A DNA stretch of 64,000 nucleotides from Salegentibacter sp. GTDB taxonomy: Bacteria; Bacteroidota; Bacteroidia; Flavobacteriales; Flavobacteriaceae. Positions 36,101-43,704 of this stretch are shown here, in pieces. The DNA lies in assembly GCA_024635795.1 (NCBI GenBank), contig JAGXIH010000017.1, positions 354,242-418,241 of the forward strand, written 5' to 3'. Made by a program: the position numbers and the translations under genes. The notes under the pieces were generated by a model, which was not told where the DNA came from, did not search any database, and worked only from the letters and a program-made list of their open reading frames with translations. Every line of letters starts with the position of its first letter. Within the stretch, counting starts at the first letter, position 1.

Positions 36101-36276
36101 CTGGTGGTGTTGGCGCCGTTGGAAACCGCTCGATTGGAACCGGAGCCGTAGGTGGTCTGCTGGCAGGAACCGTGATCGGGGTATTTATCATACCTATTCT
36201 CTATATGCTGTTTCAGTATTTACACGAAAAGATAAGTGGAGCACCGCAGCCTTCAACCAAAAAAATTGAAGAATAA
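33133..36276 (+). CDS. RND multidrug efflux permease (HAE1 type)
   Basis: A 1047-residue inner-membrane proton/drug antiporter of the AcrB type. TM1 starts at about residue 10. The proton-relay aspartates are in TM4 (AIGIVVDDAIVVVEAVY, about residues 400-420), and the conserved lysine is in the LLAKNAILIVEFG segment near 935-950. The two large periplasmic loops (about 35-330 and 560-860) are both full length. Substrates cannot be predicted. It is the third gene of the operon. Confidence 0.97.
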   Translation: MLKIFIERPVLSTVISIILVILGLLSMQSLPVTQYPDIAPPTVQINVGYPGANAETILESVIIPIEEQINGVEGMTYITSSASNNGNGSIQVFFDQDMDPDIAAVNVQNRVSRANALLPQAVIQNGITVQKQQTSALMYFSIYSENEEYDGTFLENYMNINMIPELQRINGVGEARSFGGRTYAMRIWLKPERLASYNLVPSDVRAAINEQSLEAAAGSIGQNSGEEFEYVLRYPGRYKTAEEYENIILKAEGSGRILRLKDVAEIELDAQGYTSKILVNGKPGINVGVFQTPGSNAQEIIEDIEATLEDLKEDFPTGVDYYVNYNTNDFLSASISKVRMTLIEAFILVFLVVFIFLQDLKATLIPAIAVPVSIIGTFFFLNLFGYSINLLTLFALVLAIGIVVDDAIVVVEAVYAKIEGGATSAKSATVTAMSEIAGAIVSITLVMAAVFVPVTFLSGPVGVFYQQFGVTLIVAIIISAVNALTLSPALCALFLKPHTSEGEKKKGFLQRFYNAFNAGFDATTKKYTRSVGFLYRHKWVTAVILIAAVGLTFLASNNTPSGFVPTEDRGIIFMNLELPAGASLDRTAEVTERLYKEVIEIPGVRGASIINGRNFFSGAGGSYALGFLPLDRWNDRKADSLSIENITAKLNEVAARTAPDATINFFQPPSIPGFGASEGFEVQLLDRTGGDFKELDNVATEFGTNLSAENSIAFANNPFNTKFPQYQIDIDIARAKQSGVSVDEILSTLQGYIGGIFAADFSRFGKQYRVYIQSLPEARNTPESLDMMYVRTESGEMAPINQFISLDRVYGPQSVSRFNLFNAVKLTGSAAPGFSSGDAIEAAERLSADLPQGFDIAYSGLTREEISAGGQAVTIFLLSILFVYFLLAAQYESYIIPFAVLFSLPIGIMGAFVTTWLTGLQNNIFFQIALIMLLGLLAKNAILIVEFGIQRRREGMSIVDSAIDAAKVRLRPILMTSFAFILGLMPLVLAGGVGAVGNRSIGTGAVGGLLAGTVIGVFIIPILYMLFQYLHEKISGAPQPSTKKIEE

Positions 36277-36282
36277 GTTCTT

Positions 36283-37674
36283 ATGAAAAAATTACTTCTC
36301 ATACTTAGTATTCCGTTATTGCTTCATTCCTGTTTTGTGGCCAAAGATTATGAACGCCCTGAAATTCAGGAAGTAGATGAAAATCTTTACAAGACAGATG
36401 CTATTTCCCGGGACAGTCTCAATATGGCCGATATCGCGTGGAATGATGTTTTCGCTGATCTAATTCTGAAGAAATACATTGCCGATGGCCTTGAAAACAA
36501 TATTGACATTAGGCGTGCCATCCAACAAATACTTATGGCTGAAGCATATGTAAAACAAGGGAAAGCAGGATATTTCCCAACTTTGAATGTGGGCGCAAAC
36601 GTAAACCATCAGATCCTTTCAAAAAACAGCCAATTTGGTAGCTTTTTCGATGGTAGTATAACCCAGTACGATGTAACCGGAAATCTTTCATGGGAAGCCG
36701 ATATCTGGGGTAAAATAAGGAGTAATGAAAGAGCATTTCAGGCCTCTTATCTTCAGAGTGCAGCTGCGCATAAAGCCGTACAAACAAGATTAATAGCCAA
36801 TATCGCATCTACGTATTATCAGCTATTAAGCCTTGATGCACAAAAAGAGATTACCGAGGAAACCATTGCTAACAGGGAGCGTAGTTTGGAAACAACAAAA
36901 GCTTTAAAGGAAGCAGGGAATCTTACGGAGGTTGGCGTGAAACAAACCGAAGCCCAGTTGTATACCGCACAGGCTCTCCTTATCGATATTAAAAATCGAA
37001 TAAGATTACTGGAAAACAGTTTTTCAATTTTACTGGGAGAAGGCCCACAATCAATTGAGCGTAGCCGACTTGAAGATCAGGAGATCAATACTCCACTAAA
37101 CACAGGAGTACCAGCGCAACTTCTTAGAAACCGGCCCGATGTTCTTGCGGCGGAATATAATTTGGTGAATGCCTTTGAGCTCACTAACGTCGCGAGAAGT
37201 AATTTTTATCCTTCTTTGAGTTTTTCGGCGGCGGGTGGTTTTCAAAGTTTGGAGCTTGACGAATTATTCAATGCAAACTCCCTTTTCGCAAATCTGGCCA
37301 GCTCTTTATTACAACCGGTTTTAAACGGAAGAAGGATAAGGACACAGTTTGATGTAGCCGAAGCTCAGCAGGAAGATGCCTTGTTAAATTTTAAACAGAC
37401 AATCCTTAATGCAGGTAAAGAAGTTTCAGATGCTTTATATAATTATGAGGCAAGTACTGAAAAAATAGAGGTTCTTAACAATGAGTATAATGCCTATGCT
37501 GATGCTTCAGAATATTCTGAAGAGCTTCTAAATAATGGATTTGCAAATTATCTGGAAGTTTTAACAGCAAGGGAAAATGCATTGAATTCCCAATTAAACC
37601 TTATCAATGCTGAATTCAGCAAATTACAAGCTATGGTAGACCTATACCGCGCTCTGGGTGGTGGATGGCAATAA
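36283..37674 (+). CDS. Outer-membrane efflux channel (TolC/OprM type)
   Basis: A 463-residue outer-membrane lipoprotein. The signal peptide ends with LLLHSC, so it is lipid-anchored as in OprM/NodT channels. Two OEP repeats follow, with NLSWEADIWGKIRSNERA in the first and LLRNRPDVLAAEYNLVNA in the second. It supplies the exit duct for the RND pump. It starts 6 bases after the permease stop and completes the operon. Confidence 0.95.
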   Translation: MKKLLLILSIPLLLHSCFVAKDYERPEIQEVDENLYKTDAISRDSLNMADIAWNDVFADLILKKYIADGLENNIDIRRAIQQILMAEAYVKQGKAGYFPTLNVGANVNHQILSKNSQFGSFFDGSITQYDVTGNLSWEADIWGKIRSNERAFQASYLQSAAAHKAVQTRLIANIASTYYQLLSLDAQKEITEETIANRERSLETTKALKEAGNLTEVGVKQTEAQLYTAQALLIDIKNRIRLLENSFSILLGEGPQSIERSRLEDQEINTPLNTGVPAQLLRNRPDVLAAEYNLVNAFELTNVARSNFYPSLSFSAAGGFQSLELDELFNANSLFANLASSLLQPVLNGRRIRTQFDVAEAQQEDALLNFKQTILNAGKEVSDALYNYEASTEKIEVLNNEYNAYADASEYSEELLNNGFANYLEVLTARENALNSQLNLINAEFSKLQAMVDLYRALGGGWQ

Positions 37675-37775
37675 ATGGTTTTGTTAGTTATTGGTTGGTT
37701 TTTTAACAGAAGTTATGTTTCAGCAGTGAATCCGACTAAGCTAAAAATTTTTTAAATTTATAGGAAAACAGAACT

Positions 37776-38075
37776 ATGAAAAGCAATTTCAATGATATTA
37801 TAAATGGCGACATACCGGTATTGGTAGATTTTTTTGCTGACTGGTGTGGCCCCTGCAAGATGTTGGCCCCGATTCTAAAAGACGTAAAAACCGAAATGGG
37901 AGACCAGGTAAAAATTGTAAAAATAGATGTTGATCGTAACCAGGAGCTGGCGGCTAAATATCAAGTTAGAGGAGTACCCACGATGATTCTTTATAAAAAC
38001 GGGAAACAACTCTGGCGCCAATCTGGTGTATTACAAAAACATCAAATTACCGAAGTGATTAAATCACATTCTTAA
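37776..38075 (+). CDS. trxA: Thioredoxin
   Basis: A 99-residue classical thioredoxin, cytosolic, with the redox motif WCGPCK (Cys24 and Cys27) and the cis-proline in VRGVPTMILY. It lacks the extra N-terminal residues of longer family members but is complete. It lies 101 bases after the efflux operon and has its own terminator. Whether it is the main cellular thioredoxin or a paralogue cannot be told from one window. Confidence 0.92.
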   Translation: MKSNFNDIINGDIPVLVDFFADWCGPCKMLAPILKDVKTEMGDQVKIVKIDVDRNQELAAKYQVRGVPTMILYKNGKQLWRQSGVLQKHQITEVIKSHS

Positions 38076-38081
38076 TGACCA

Positions 38082-38109
38082 ACCCGGGATTAAAAACTCC
38101 GGGTTTTTA
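38082..38109 (+). terminator. Terminator of thioredoxin gene
   Basis: AACCCGG (38082-38088) pairs with CCGGGTT (38100-38106) and is followed by Ts. Confidence 0.75.
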
Positions 38110-38179
38110 TACTTCCTGCCTTAATTAACCACCTCTTTTCCACGTAACAAAGGTTACTGATAGAAGCTCTCTTCAGAAG

Positions 38180-38187
38180 TAATTTTG
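38180..38187 (+). promoter_or_regulatory. Candidate -7 box for the cyclase operon
   Basis: TAATTTTG fits TAnnTTTG, 80 bases before the cyclase start. The upstream element is only partial (GTTACTG). The leader that follows shows no clear structure. Confidence 0.4.
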
Positions 38188-38267
38188 CAGCATAAATAGT
38201 TTTTAAAAACACATGACAATTATATTGTTTTTTACCCTGGGTATCTACCAGAAAAATACATAAAAGT

Positions 38268-39395
38268 ATGACGATAAATTACCCTATATCCTTTGGTATT
38301 AATAAGCAAAAGCTTTTAAAAAAGACATTACGGCAACTTGCATTTTGGGGAATAGCTTACTCTCTTTTATTCTTCACTATACATCTACATACCATATCAA
38401 TTTTCGAAACCTTTTTCACAGATCTGGAAATCTCTGCAGCGACACTGCCTCTTATTGTTCTGTTTTCGGTTTTACTCTTTAGCCCTTTTTTAGGTTTAAT
38501 TGATATTATCCTGGAAGAAGATAAATTCAGAAATTATTCTCTAGGCCTTAATGTGATAACCGCCGGCGCCCTTTACACCATATTGTTAATGGGAGCAATA
38601 AGCCTGGTAAGGTTATATTTATTGAGCTTCGGAAAAAATCTTTTCTTAAATGAAATTAGTTTAAGCCTTCTTACCCAGCATTGGAGTTACTATTTTATGA
38701 TTTTAAGTGTTCATACCGGGTCTATGAGTCTCATTATTGGCTCTGTTAATCAACTAAGCAAGAGGTTTGGACCGGAAATGCTTCTCCCTTTTTTTTCAGG
38801 AAAATATAAGTATCCAAGAGAAGAAGAGCGAATATTTATGTTTTTGGATCTTAGTTGTTCTACAAAGCTCGCGGAGCAACTTGGGCATATTAAATACTCT
38901 GCATTAATCAAAGATAGTTTTCTGGATATCGATAAAATGGTAAGAAAATACAATGCTGAAATCTACCAGTATGTTGGGGATGAGGTTGTACTTAGCTGGC
39001 CATTGGAAAAAGCGAAAAACCTGGAATATATAGATTTCTTTTATGGGGTGGAACAGCTTTTCAGGGAAAAGGAAGACTACTATAAAGGTAATTATACCAT
39101 AGCGCCAGTCTTTAAAGCCGGGGTTCACCTTGGAAAAGTTACTGCGGTAGAGGTAGGAGGCCTTAAAAAGGATATCGCCTATCACGGAGACACTCTTAAT
39201 GTAGCGGCAAGATTAGAAGGTTTATGCAAAATTCATTCTCAGCCTCTTTTAGTCTCTGAAGCTGTATATAATCTGGACAATATTGAGAAAAGGTATTATT
39301 CAACTTCCTTAGGAGCACAATATTTAAAAGGAAGAAGCAATCCCGTAGAGGTATATAGCATCACCAAAACATTAAGGAAGGTAGTCGCTGCTTAA
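38268..39395 (+). CDS. Membrane adenylate/guanylate cyclase
   Basis: A 375-residue protein with four hydrophobic helices in the first 170 residues and a class III nucleotide cyclase domain (about 185-360). Metal-binding aspartates lie in FMFLDLSCSTKLAEQ and in QYVGDEVVLSW. The transition-state motif GDTLNVAARLEG has both Asn and Arg, so the catalytic set looks intact. The Asp in that motif favours ATP as substrate. A PAP2-family gene starts 14 bases downstream on the same strand, so the two are probably co-transcribed. The likely product, cAMP, could serve Crp-type regulators, but no link is shown. Confidence 0.88.
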   Translation: MTINYPISFGINKQKLLKKTLRQLAFWGIAYSLLFFTIHLHTISIFETFFTDLEISAATLPLIVLFSVLLFSPFLGLIDIILEEDKFRNYSLGLNVITAGALYTILLMGAISLVRLYLLSFGKNLFLNEISLSLLTQHWSYYFMILSVHTGSMSLIIGSVNQLSKRFGPEMLLPFFSGKYKYPREEERIFMFLDLSCSTKLAEQLGHIKYSALIKDSFLDIDKMVRKYNAEIYQYVGDEVVLSWPLEKAKNLEYIDFFYGVEQLFREKEDYYKGNYTIAPVFKAGVHLGKVTAVEVGGLKKDIAYHGDTLNVAARLEGLCKIHSQPLLVSEAVYNLDNIEKRYYSTSLGAQYLKGRSNPVEVYSITKTLRKVVAA

Positions 39396-39408
39396 CCAAA
39401 ATTACACA

Positions 39409-40266
39409 ATGATTTCAGGAATAGGAAAATTATCACCTCTTATAGTTTTGCTTTTTGTTTCCATAAATTCCATTGGACAGGAAGCCGATGTAAATAACAT
39501 GAAGGACAGTCTACCCAGTAGCTGGGAACTTCTTAAATATGACGGAGCTAGTGCAATTGGAGGAATGAAATATACCTATTCCAGGCCGTTACAATGGAAA
39601 AAAGACGATTTTATAACTGCTGGAGCAATTGTTGCGGGAACAGCTGCCCTGTATGTTTTTGATGAAGAAACCAGCGAATATTTTATTGAGCAGAATAATG
39701 AAATGCCACAATTAATTAAAGATATAGGTTGGTATTATGGAAGCCCCCAAAACAACTACGCTATAAACGGAGCGGTTTATCTCTATGGCCTTTTTACTAA
39801 AAATGAAAAGGTGAGAAAAACAGGAGTGTTGCTTATCTCGGCTGCTTCTACTGCAGGATTAATCCAAACAATTACCAAGACTGCAGTTGGCCGTGCAAGA
39901 CCAGCAACCGGAGAAGGCAAAGCTAGTTTCGACCCATTCAGAGGTATTGGAGCCTATCATTCATTTCCCTCGGGACACACTATTCTTTCTTTTACAACTG
40001 CTTATGCAATTGGAAAACAGTTTGACAATCCTTTTGTTAAAGCAGGAATTTATGGTTTAGGAATGATCGCTCCGGTATCAAGACTTTGGGCTGGCGCACA
40101 CTGGCTCACAGATGTAGGATTGAGCCTGGCTATAAGCGTTTTGGTGGTAGACAGCATTGATAATTACTTAAATGAAGAACGCCTATATGGTCCAGAGGAA
40201 AAAAACAGGATTAGCTGGAAATTTAATGTTGGATTGGGTAGAGTTGGACTAACCGGAACTTTTTAA
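39409..40266 (+). CDS. PAP2 family phosphatase with signal peptide
   Basis: A 285-residue envelope phosphatase. A signal-peptide-like start (LIVLLFVSINSIGQ) is followed by the three acid-phosphatase motifs: KTAVGRARP, the PSGHT motif and SRLWAGAHWLTD. All key residues (Lys, Arg, two His, Asp) are present. Likely substrates are lipid phosphates or undecaprenyl diphosphate. It is the second gene after the cyclase. Its stop abuts the end of a convergent lipoprotein gene, with no spacer and no terminator between. Confidence 0.9.
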   Translation: MISGIGKLSPLIVLLFVSINSIGQEADVNNMKDSLPSSWELLKYDGASAIGGMKYTYSRPLQWKKDDFITAGAIVAGTAALYVFDEETSEYFIEQNNEMPQLIKDIGWYYGSPQNNYAINGAVYLYGLFTKNEKVRKTGVLLISAASTAGLIQTITKTAVGRARPATGEGKASFDPFRGIGAYHSFPSGHTILSFTTAYAIGKQFDNPFVKAGIYGLGMIAPVSRLWAGAHWLTDVGLSLAISVLVVDSIDNYLNEERLYGPEEKNRISWKFNVGLGRVGLTGTF

Positions 40267-40767
40267 TTAGTTGAGCTTACCTCCCTTGGTCGTCCACCAG
40301 GGATGGACTTCCACTTTCAATCTCCCAGCTTTCACCATTGGGTCCAGTTTGGCAAGGCTATCTGCTTCCTTTTCAGTGGCCGTGTTGTAAACGGCAATAC
40401 CACGAATTTCTCCATTGCTGCCAAGAGGTCCAATGAGACTGGCATAACCTTCTTCAGCCATTCGGGAAAGATGTGCTAAATGCTGTTTTTGCAATTCAGC
40501 CGCTTCAGTAGAGTCCTGGCTTCGATTTTCACCCTTTTTCAGAAAAACCATATAATACTGCTGCATTAAATAGGTAGTATCTCCTTCCTCATACCTGAAA
40601 GTTTGGTAGCCTTTTTCCTTAAGCCCTTTTTCTACGGAATCAATATTAGATTGAGGCCTTTCCACAGCAACTTTTTCCGGGCCGGGAATACCGCGCTCCT
40701 GTTTTGGAATTTCTTTACAGGAAAACAACAAAAACGGAAAAACGAGTACATAAATTAATTTTTTCAT
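40267..40767 (-). CDS. YciI-like domain lipoprotein
   Basis: A 166-residue lipoprotein: the signal peptide ends with LLFSC (Cys at about residue 17), then a polar linker and a ferredoxin-like YciI-type domain (about 65-160; YYMVFLKKGENRSQDSTEA, HLAHLSRMAEEGYASLIGPLG). The histidine and acidic residues typical of the domain are seen. Function is unknown. It is transcribed leftward after the CYTH gene with a 9-base gap, so it probably shares that operon. Confidence 0.8.
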   Translation of the reverse strand: MKKLIYVLVFPFLLFSCKEIPKQERGIPGPEKVAVERPQSNIDSVEKGLKEKGYQTFRYEEGDTTYLMQQYYMVFLKKGENRSQDSTEAAELQKQHLAHLSRMAEEGYASLIGPLGSNGEIRGIAVYNTATEKEADSLAKLDPMVKAGRLKVEVHPWWTTKGGKLN

Positions 40768-40776
40768 CTTAAAGCT

Positions 40777-41244
40777 TTACCAGTTTTTAAAGGGATTTTT
40801 ACTCAATTGTGAATTATAATACTTAAGGTCTCCCGTAATTTCCTCATCTAACCAATTAGGTTTTGGAAATGTATCCTCTTCATTTTTAAGTTCAATTTCT
40901 GCCACTACTAAACCCTGGTTTTCTCCATAAAACTCATCCACTTCAAAGGTGAAATTTCCTGCTTTAATAAGATATCTTGTTTTATCTATAATTCCCGGTT
41001 TGCATAGTTTAAAGAGTTCTTCAGCTTCCTTTTTATCGATTTCTTTTTCCCATTCAAACCTGCTTAACCCATCCTCCGTGGATTTCCCCTTTATTGTTAG
41101 AAAAGCGGTTTCATCAGCGATCCTGAGCCTTACGGTACGCTCCGGATCAGTGCTAAGGAAACCTTGTTTGATCTTAAGTTTTTTAAAAGCTTCTTTTTTA
41201 TATTCTCCTGATTTTACCAGGAATTTCCTCTCAATCTCAATCAT
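40777..41244 (-). CDS. CYTH domain protein (triphosphate tunnel enzyme)
   Basis: A 155-residue cytosolic protein with the start signature IEIERKFLV, the Arg/Lys-lined tunnel strands (RTVRLRIADETAFLTIKGK) and FEVDEFYGENQGLVVAEIEL. The short bacterial form usually hydrolyses inorganic triphosphate or thiamine triphosphate. The gene overlaps the upstream oxidoreductase gene by 8 bases and precedes the lipoprotein gene by 9 bases. Confidence 0.92.
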   Translation of the reverse strand: MIEIERKFLVKSGEYKKEAFKKLKIKQGFLSTDPERTVRLRIADETAFLTIKGKSTEDGLSRFEWEKEIDKKEAEELFKLCKPGIIDKTRYLIKAGNFTFEVDEFYGENQGLVVAEIELKNEEDTFPKPNWLDEEITGDLKYYNSQLSKNPFKNW

Positions 41245-41902
41245 CTCCTTTAGCTATTTTCTTTATCTCATCAGATTCTATCCTTATCTTTTCGTAGCCA
41301 CCTTCGGCGACTTTCTGCATAGCTTTGGCAATGGTATCTGGATGAATGCTCTGATATTTTTTAAGCGGACCGAACATAACAAAATTAGCCGCTTTCATCA
41401 ATTGTTTTGAGATAAATTCTAATGGTCGTTTCTCTTGTCTTTCTCCCCCTATTAGTGATGGCTGAAAAATAAAAGTATTCCTTATCTCCTGCTGAAGTAC
41501 TGCATTTTCCATCTCACCTTTAGTACGGTTATAGAAAAACCTACTGTTGGGATCTGCACCCAGCGCCGAGATCACCAGAAAATTTTCGATTTCATTTTCC
41601 ACACAGAGTTTGGCAGCGGTTACCGGAATCCCGTAGTCCACCTTACGATAAATTTCTTTGTTCGGAGTTTTATTCTGTGTGGTTCCTATACAACAAAAAA
41701 CAACATCTGCCTTAAACTTATCGCGATGCTTGCCCAGCTCAAACATATCTATAAGGTGTTCTTCGATCTTCGAGCTTTTAATTAGGGTGGCACTTCTGGA
41801 GAAAAGTATGATCTTATCATATCTTTTGTCGGGAATCATTCTTTTTAGCAGATAACTGCCCGTAAGTCCCGTAGCGCCCAAAATGATTGCAGTCTTTGAC
41901 AT
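41237..41902 (-). CDS. NAD(P)-binding Rossmann protein (HTATIP2-like)
   Basis: A 221-residue atypical SDR. The cofactor motif ILGATGLTGSYLL is at residues 7-19, and a YRKVDYGIP segment follows. The IFQPSLIGGERQEKRPLEF stretch is the family pattern of TIP30/HTATIP2 and YbjT-like proteins. The usual catalytic Tyr-Lys pair is not clear, so the activity is uncertain. First gene of a three-gene leftward unit with the CYTH and YciI-like genes. Confidence 0.87.
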   Translation of the reverse strand: MSKTAIILGATGLTGSYLLKRMIPDKRYDKIILFSRSATLIKSSKIEEHLIDMFELGKHRDKFKADVVFCCIGTTQNKTPNKEIYRKVDYGIPVTAAKLCVENEIENFLVISALGADPNSRFFYNRTKGEMENAVLQQEIRNTFIFQPSLIGGERQEKRPLEFISKQLMKAANFVMFGPLKKYQSIHPDTIAKAMQKVAEGGYEKIRIESDEIKKIAKGDD

Positions 41903-41914
41903 TTACTGAGTTTT

Positions 41915-42191
41915 TTTGATGAACTGGTCTTTGCCTGGTTCCTCTGAAATTAATTATCTCTATTCTCTTTTTAAACTATGTAATTGTTTTTATCAATCAA
42001 AGCCTTATAGAGTTCAAGGTTATGAGTGGTTTTAGGAAAAATTTGGGTTTTAAAATAATAATTTGAATAACTGCTTTAAGTTTTTCTTCAAGCCTTAAAA
42101 CTTCTTTTTGGCTCCAGTGCTTTTCCAGATATTTCAATACTTTTTGCAGGCCCGTTTTCGCATTTGCTGTCCAAAAGATCTCTAATGCCAT
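41915..42191 (-). pseudogene. Decayed ParE-type toxin
   Basis: An intact 64-codon start (LEIFWTANAKTGLQKVLKYL) matches RelE/ParE toxins, then runs into a stop near 41997. A one-base shift at a T/A-rich stretch near 42030-42060 restores the expected continuation (FPKTTHNLELYKALIDKNNY), and a third frame after about 41970 gives the family-like end RIEIINFRGTRQ. At least two frame disruptions and some missing residues mean it is not functional. It overlaps the antitoxin gene by 10 bases, the usual arrangement. Confidence 0.75.
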
Positions 42192-42421
42192 TTCTCAAAT
42201 AATCGCATTACCTCATTATGGGGCACAACTTTATTTTTATCGGCATCTTCCAAACCTTTCTGAATAGATGCTTTTTCCTCGGCACTAAGCTTGTCCCACC
42301 AATCTTCTTTCGTTTGTTGGGTATAAGTTTCAGCAAGTTCTTCTATAAGAAGAAGTAATTCTTCATCAGCCTCCTGAACATAACCCAAAACCCGTTGCTT
42401 GAGATCTTTCTCCTTCATCAT
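42182..42421 (-). CDS. Antitoxin of a ParE-type module
   Basis: A 79-residue protein with the addiction-module (Unstab_antitox) C terminus: SAEEKASIQKGLEDADKNK followed by VVPHNEVMRLFEKW. The N-terminal half is acidic and helical. The frame is intact while its partner toxin downstream is broken, so it is likely a remnant or could still neutralise related toxins. The start has a second ATG at codon 2. Its autoregulation cannot be judged from sequence. Confidence 0.8.
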   Translation of the reverse strand: MMKEKDLKQRVLGYVQEADEELLLLIEELAETYTQQTKEDWWDKLSAEEKASIQKGLEDADKNKVVPHNEVMRLFEKWH

Positions 42422-42527
42422 TTTTTAATTTGACTTTTATAAAGTTACGATTTTTTAATTTCTGATTTTTCAAGACTAGAAATGAGTCTATGGGTTTAAT
42501 AACTTTCTACGTCATTTTAAGTTTCTT

Positions 42528-42535
42528 TAACTTTG
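42528..42535 (+). promoter_or_regulatory. -7 box four bases from dinB start
   Basis: TAACTTTG, then TAAA, then the GTG start of dinB. The spacing matches the cvpA pair at 7.4 kb. No SOS-type palindrome (LexA box) or TTG element is obvious nearby. Confidence 0.45.
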
Positions 42536-42539
42536 TAAA

Positions 42540-43643
42540 GTGAACGAAAAACTTCCTATTCGTAAAATTATCCATATTGACATGGATGCGTTTTATGCCT
42601 CTGTGGAACAATTGGACAACCCCGATTTAATGGGGAAAGCAATCGCTGTTGGCGGCAGTTCTCAACGTGGGGTTGTGGCGGCTGCAAGTTATGAAGCACG
42701 TAAATATGGCGTAAAAAGCGCCATGAGCAGCGTGATGGCCAAACGCAACTGCCCGCATTTAATTTTTGTAAAACCCCGTTTTGAGCGTTACAAGGAATTC
42801 TCTCAGCGCATAAGACAAATTTTCCTGGAGTATACAGATTTAGTAGAACCACTTTCCCTTGATGAAGCCTACCTGGATGTTACCGAAAATAAAAAGGGAA
42901 ATCCCAGTGCGACGCTTATAGCGAGAGAAATAAGGGAGAAAATTAAGGATAAAACCGGATTGAATGCTTCCGCAGGAATATCTATTAACAAATTCATCGC
43001 AAAGATTGCCAGCGATTTTAATAAACCTAACGGACAAAAAACGGTAAACCCGGAAGAGGTTGAAGAGTTTCTGGAAGCATTGGACATTCGGAAATTTCAT
43101 GGAGTCGGAAAAGTGACCGCCGAAAAAATGTATATGCTGGGTGTTTTTACCGGCAAGGATTTAAAAACCAAGAGCCTTGAATACCTAACTGAGAAATTCG
43201 GGAAAAGCGGGGCACATTATTTTAATGTGGTTCGTGGCATTCATCTTAGTGAAGTAAAGCCAAACCGAATAAGAAAATCACTTGGCGCTGAACGTACCTT
43301 TAATGAAAATATCTCTTCTGAAATTTTTATGCTGGAACGGCTGGAAAACATCGCCGAAGAAATAGAACGCCGACTTACAAAAAACAAAGTCGCCGGCAAA
43401 ACAGTGACCCTAAAGATAAAATACAGCGATTTCACCTTGCAAACCCGAAGCAAAACTATTTCCTACTACATTTTGGGCAAAGAACTGATTTTAGAAATCG
43501 CCAAAGAGCTATTATATCAGGAAAAAATGAAAAATTCAGTGCGCCTTTTGGGGATTTCTCTTTCAAATTTAAACACCGATAAGGCTAATAAATCTTCCAA
43601 AGTAAAAAAGGAGGTTGAGGTCCAGCTGAAGTTTGAATTTTAA
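42540..43643 (+). CDS. dinB: DNA polymerase IV
   Basis: A 367-residue Y-family translesion polymerase. Catalytic carboxylates lie in HIDMDAFYASVEQ and SLDEAYLDVT. The SAGISINKFIAKIASDFNKP segment and the helix-hairpin-helix region (FHGVGKVTAEKMYMLG) are typical, and the little-finger domain is present. It is complete apart from lacking a clear beta-clamp motif beyond the C-terminal QLKFEF, which may serve. The GTG at 42540 is the only start upstream of the conserved core in this frame. Confidence 0.93.
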   Translation: MNEKLPIRKIIHIDMDAFYASVEQLDNPDLMGKAIAVGGSSQRGVVAAASYEARKYGVKSAMSSVMAKRNCPHLIFVKPRFERYKEFSQRIRQIFLEYTDLVEPLSLDEAYLDVTENKKGNPSATLIAREIREKIKDKTGLNASAGISINKFIAKIASDFNKPNGQKTVNPEEVEEFLEALDIRKFHGVGKVTAEKMYMLGVFTGKDLKTKSLEYLTEKFGKSGAHYFNVVRGIHLSEVKPNRIRKSLGAERTFNENISSEIFMLERLENIAEEIERRLTKNKVAGKTVTLKIKYSDFTLQTRSKTISYYILGKELILEIAKELLYQEKMKNSVRLLGISLSNLNTDKANKSSKVKKEVEVQLKFEF

Positions 43644-43650
43644 ATAAAAA

Positions 43651-43688
43651 GTAAAAGCCACAAATTCAAAAAAATCAGTGGCTTTTCA
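43651..43688. terminator. Bidirectional terminator
   Basis: AAAAGCCAC (43653-43661) pairs with GTGGCTTTT (43678-43686) between the convergent dinB and pyk genes. Both flanks are T-rich in the outgoing direction. Confidence 0.85.
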
Positions 43689-43704
43689 ATATAAATTATT
43701 TAGG

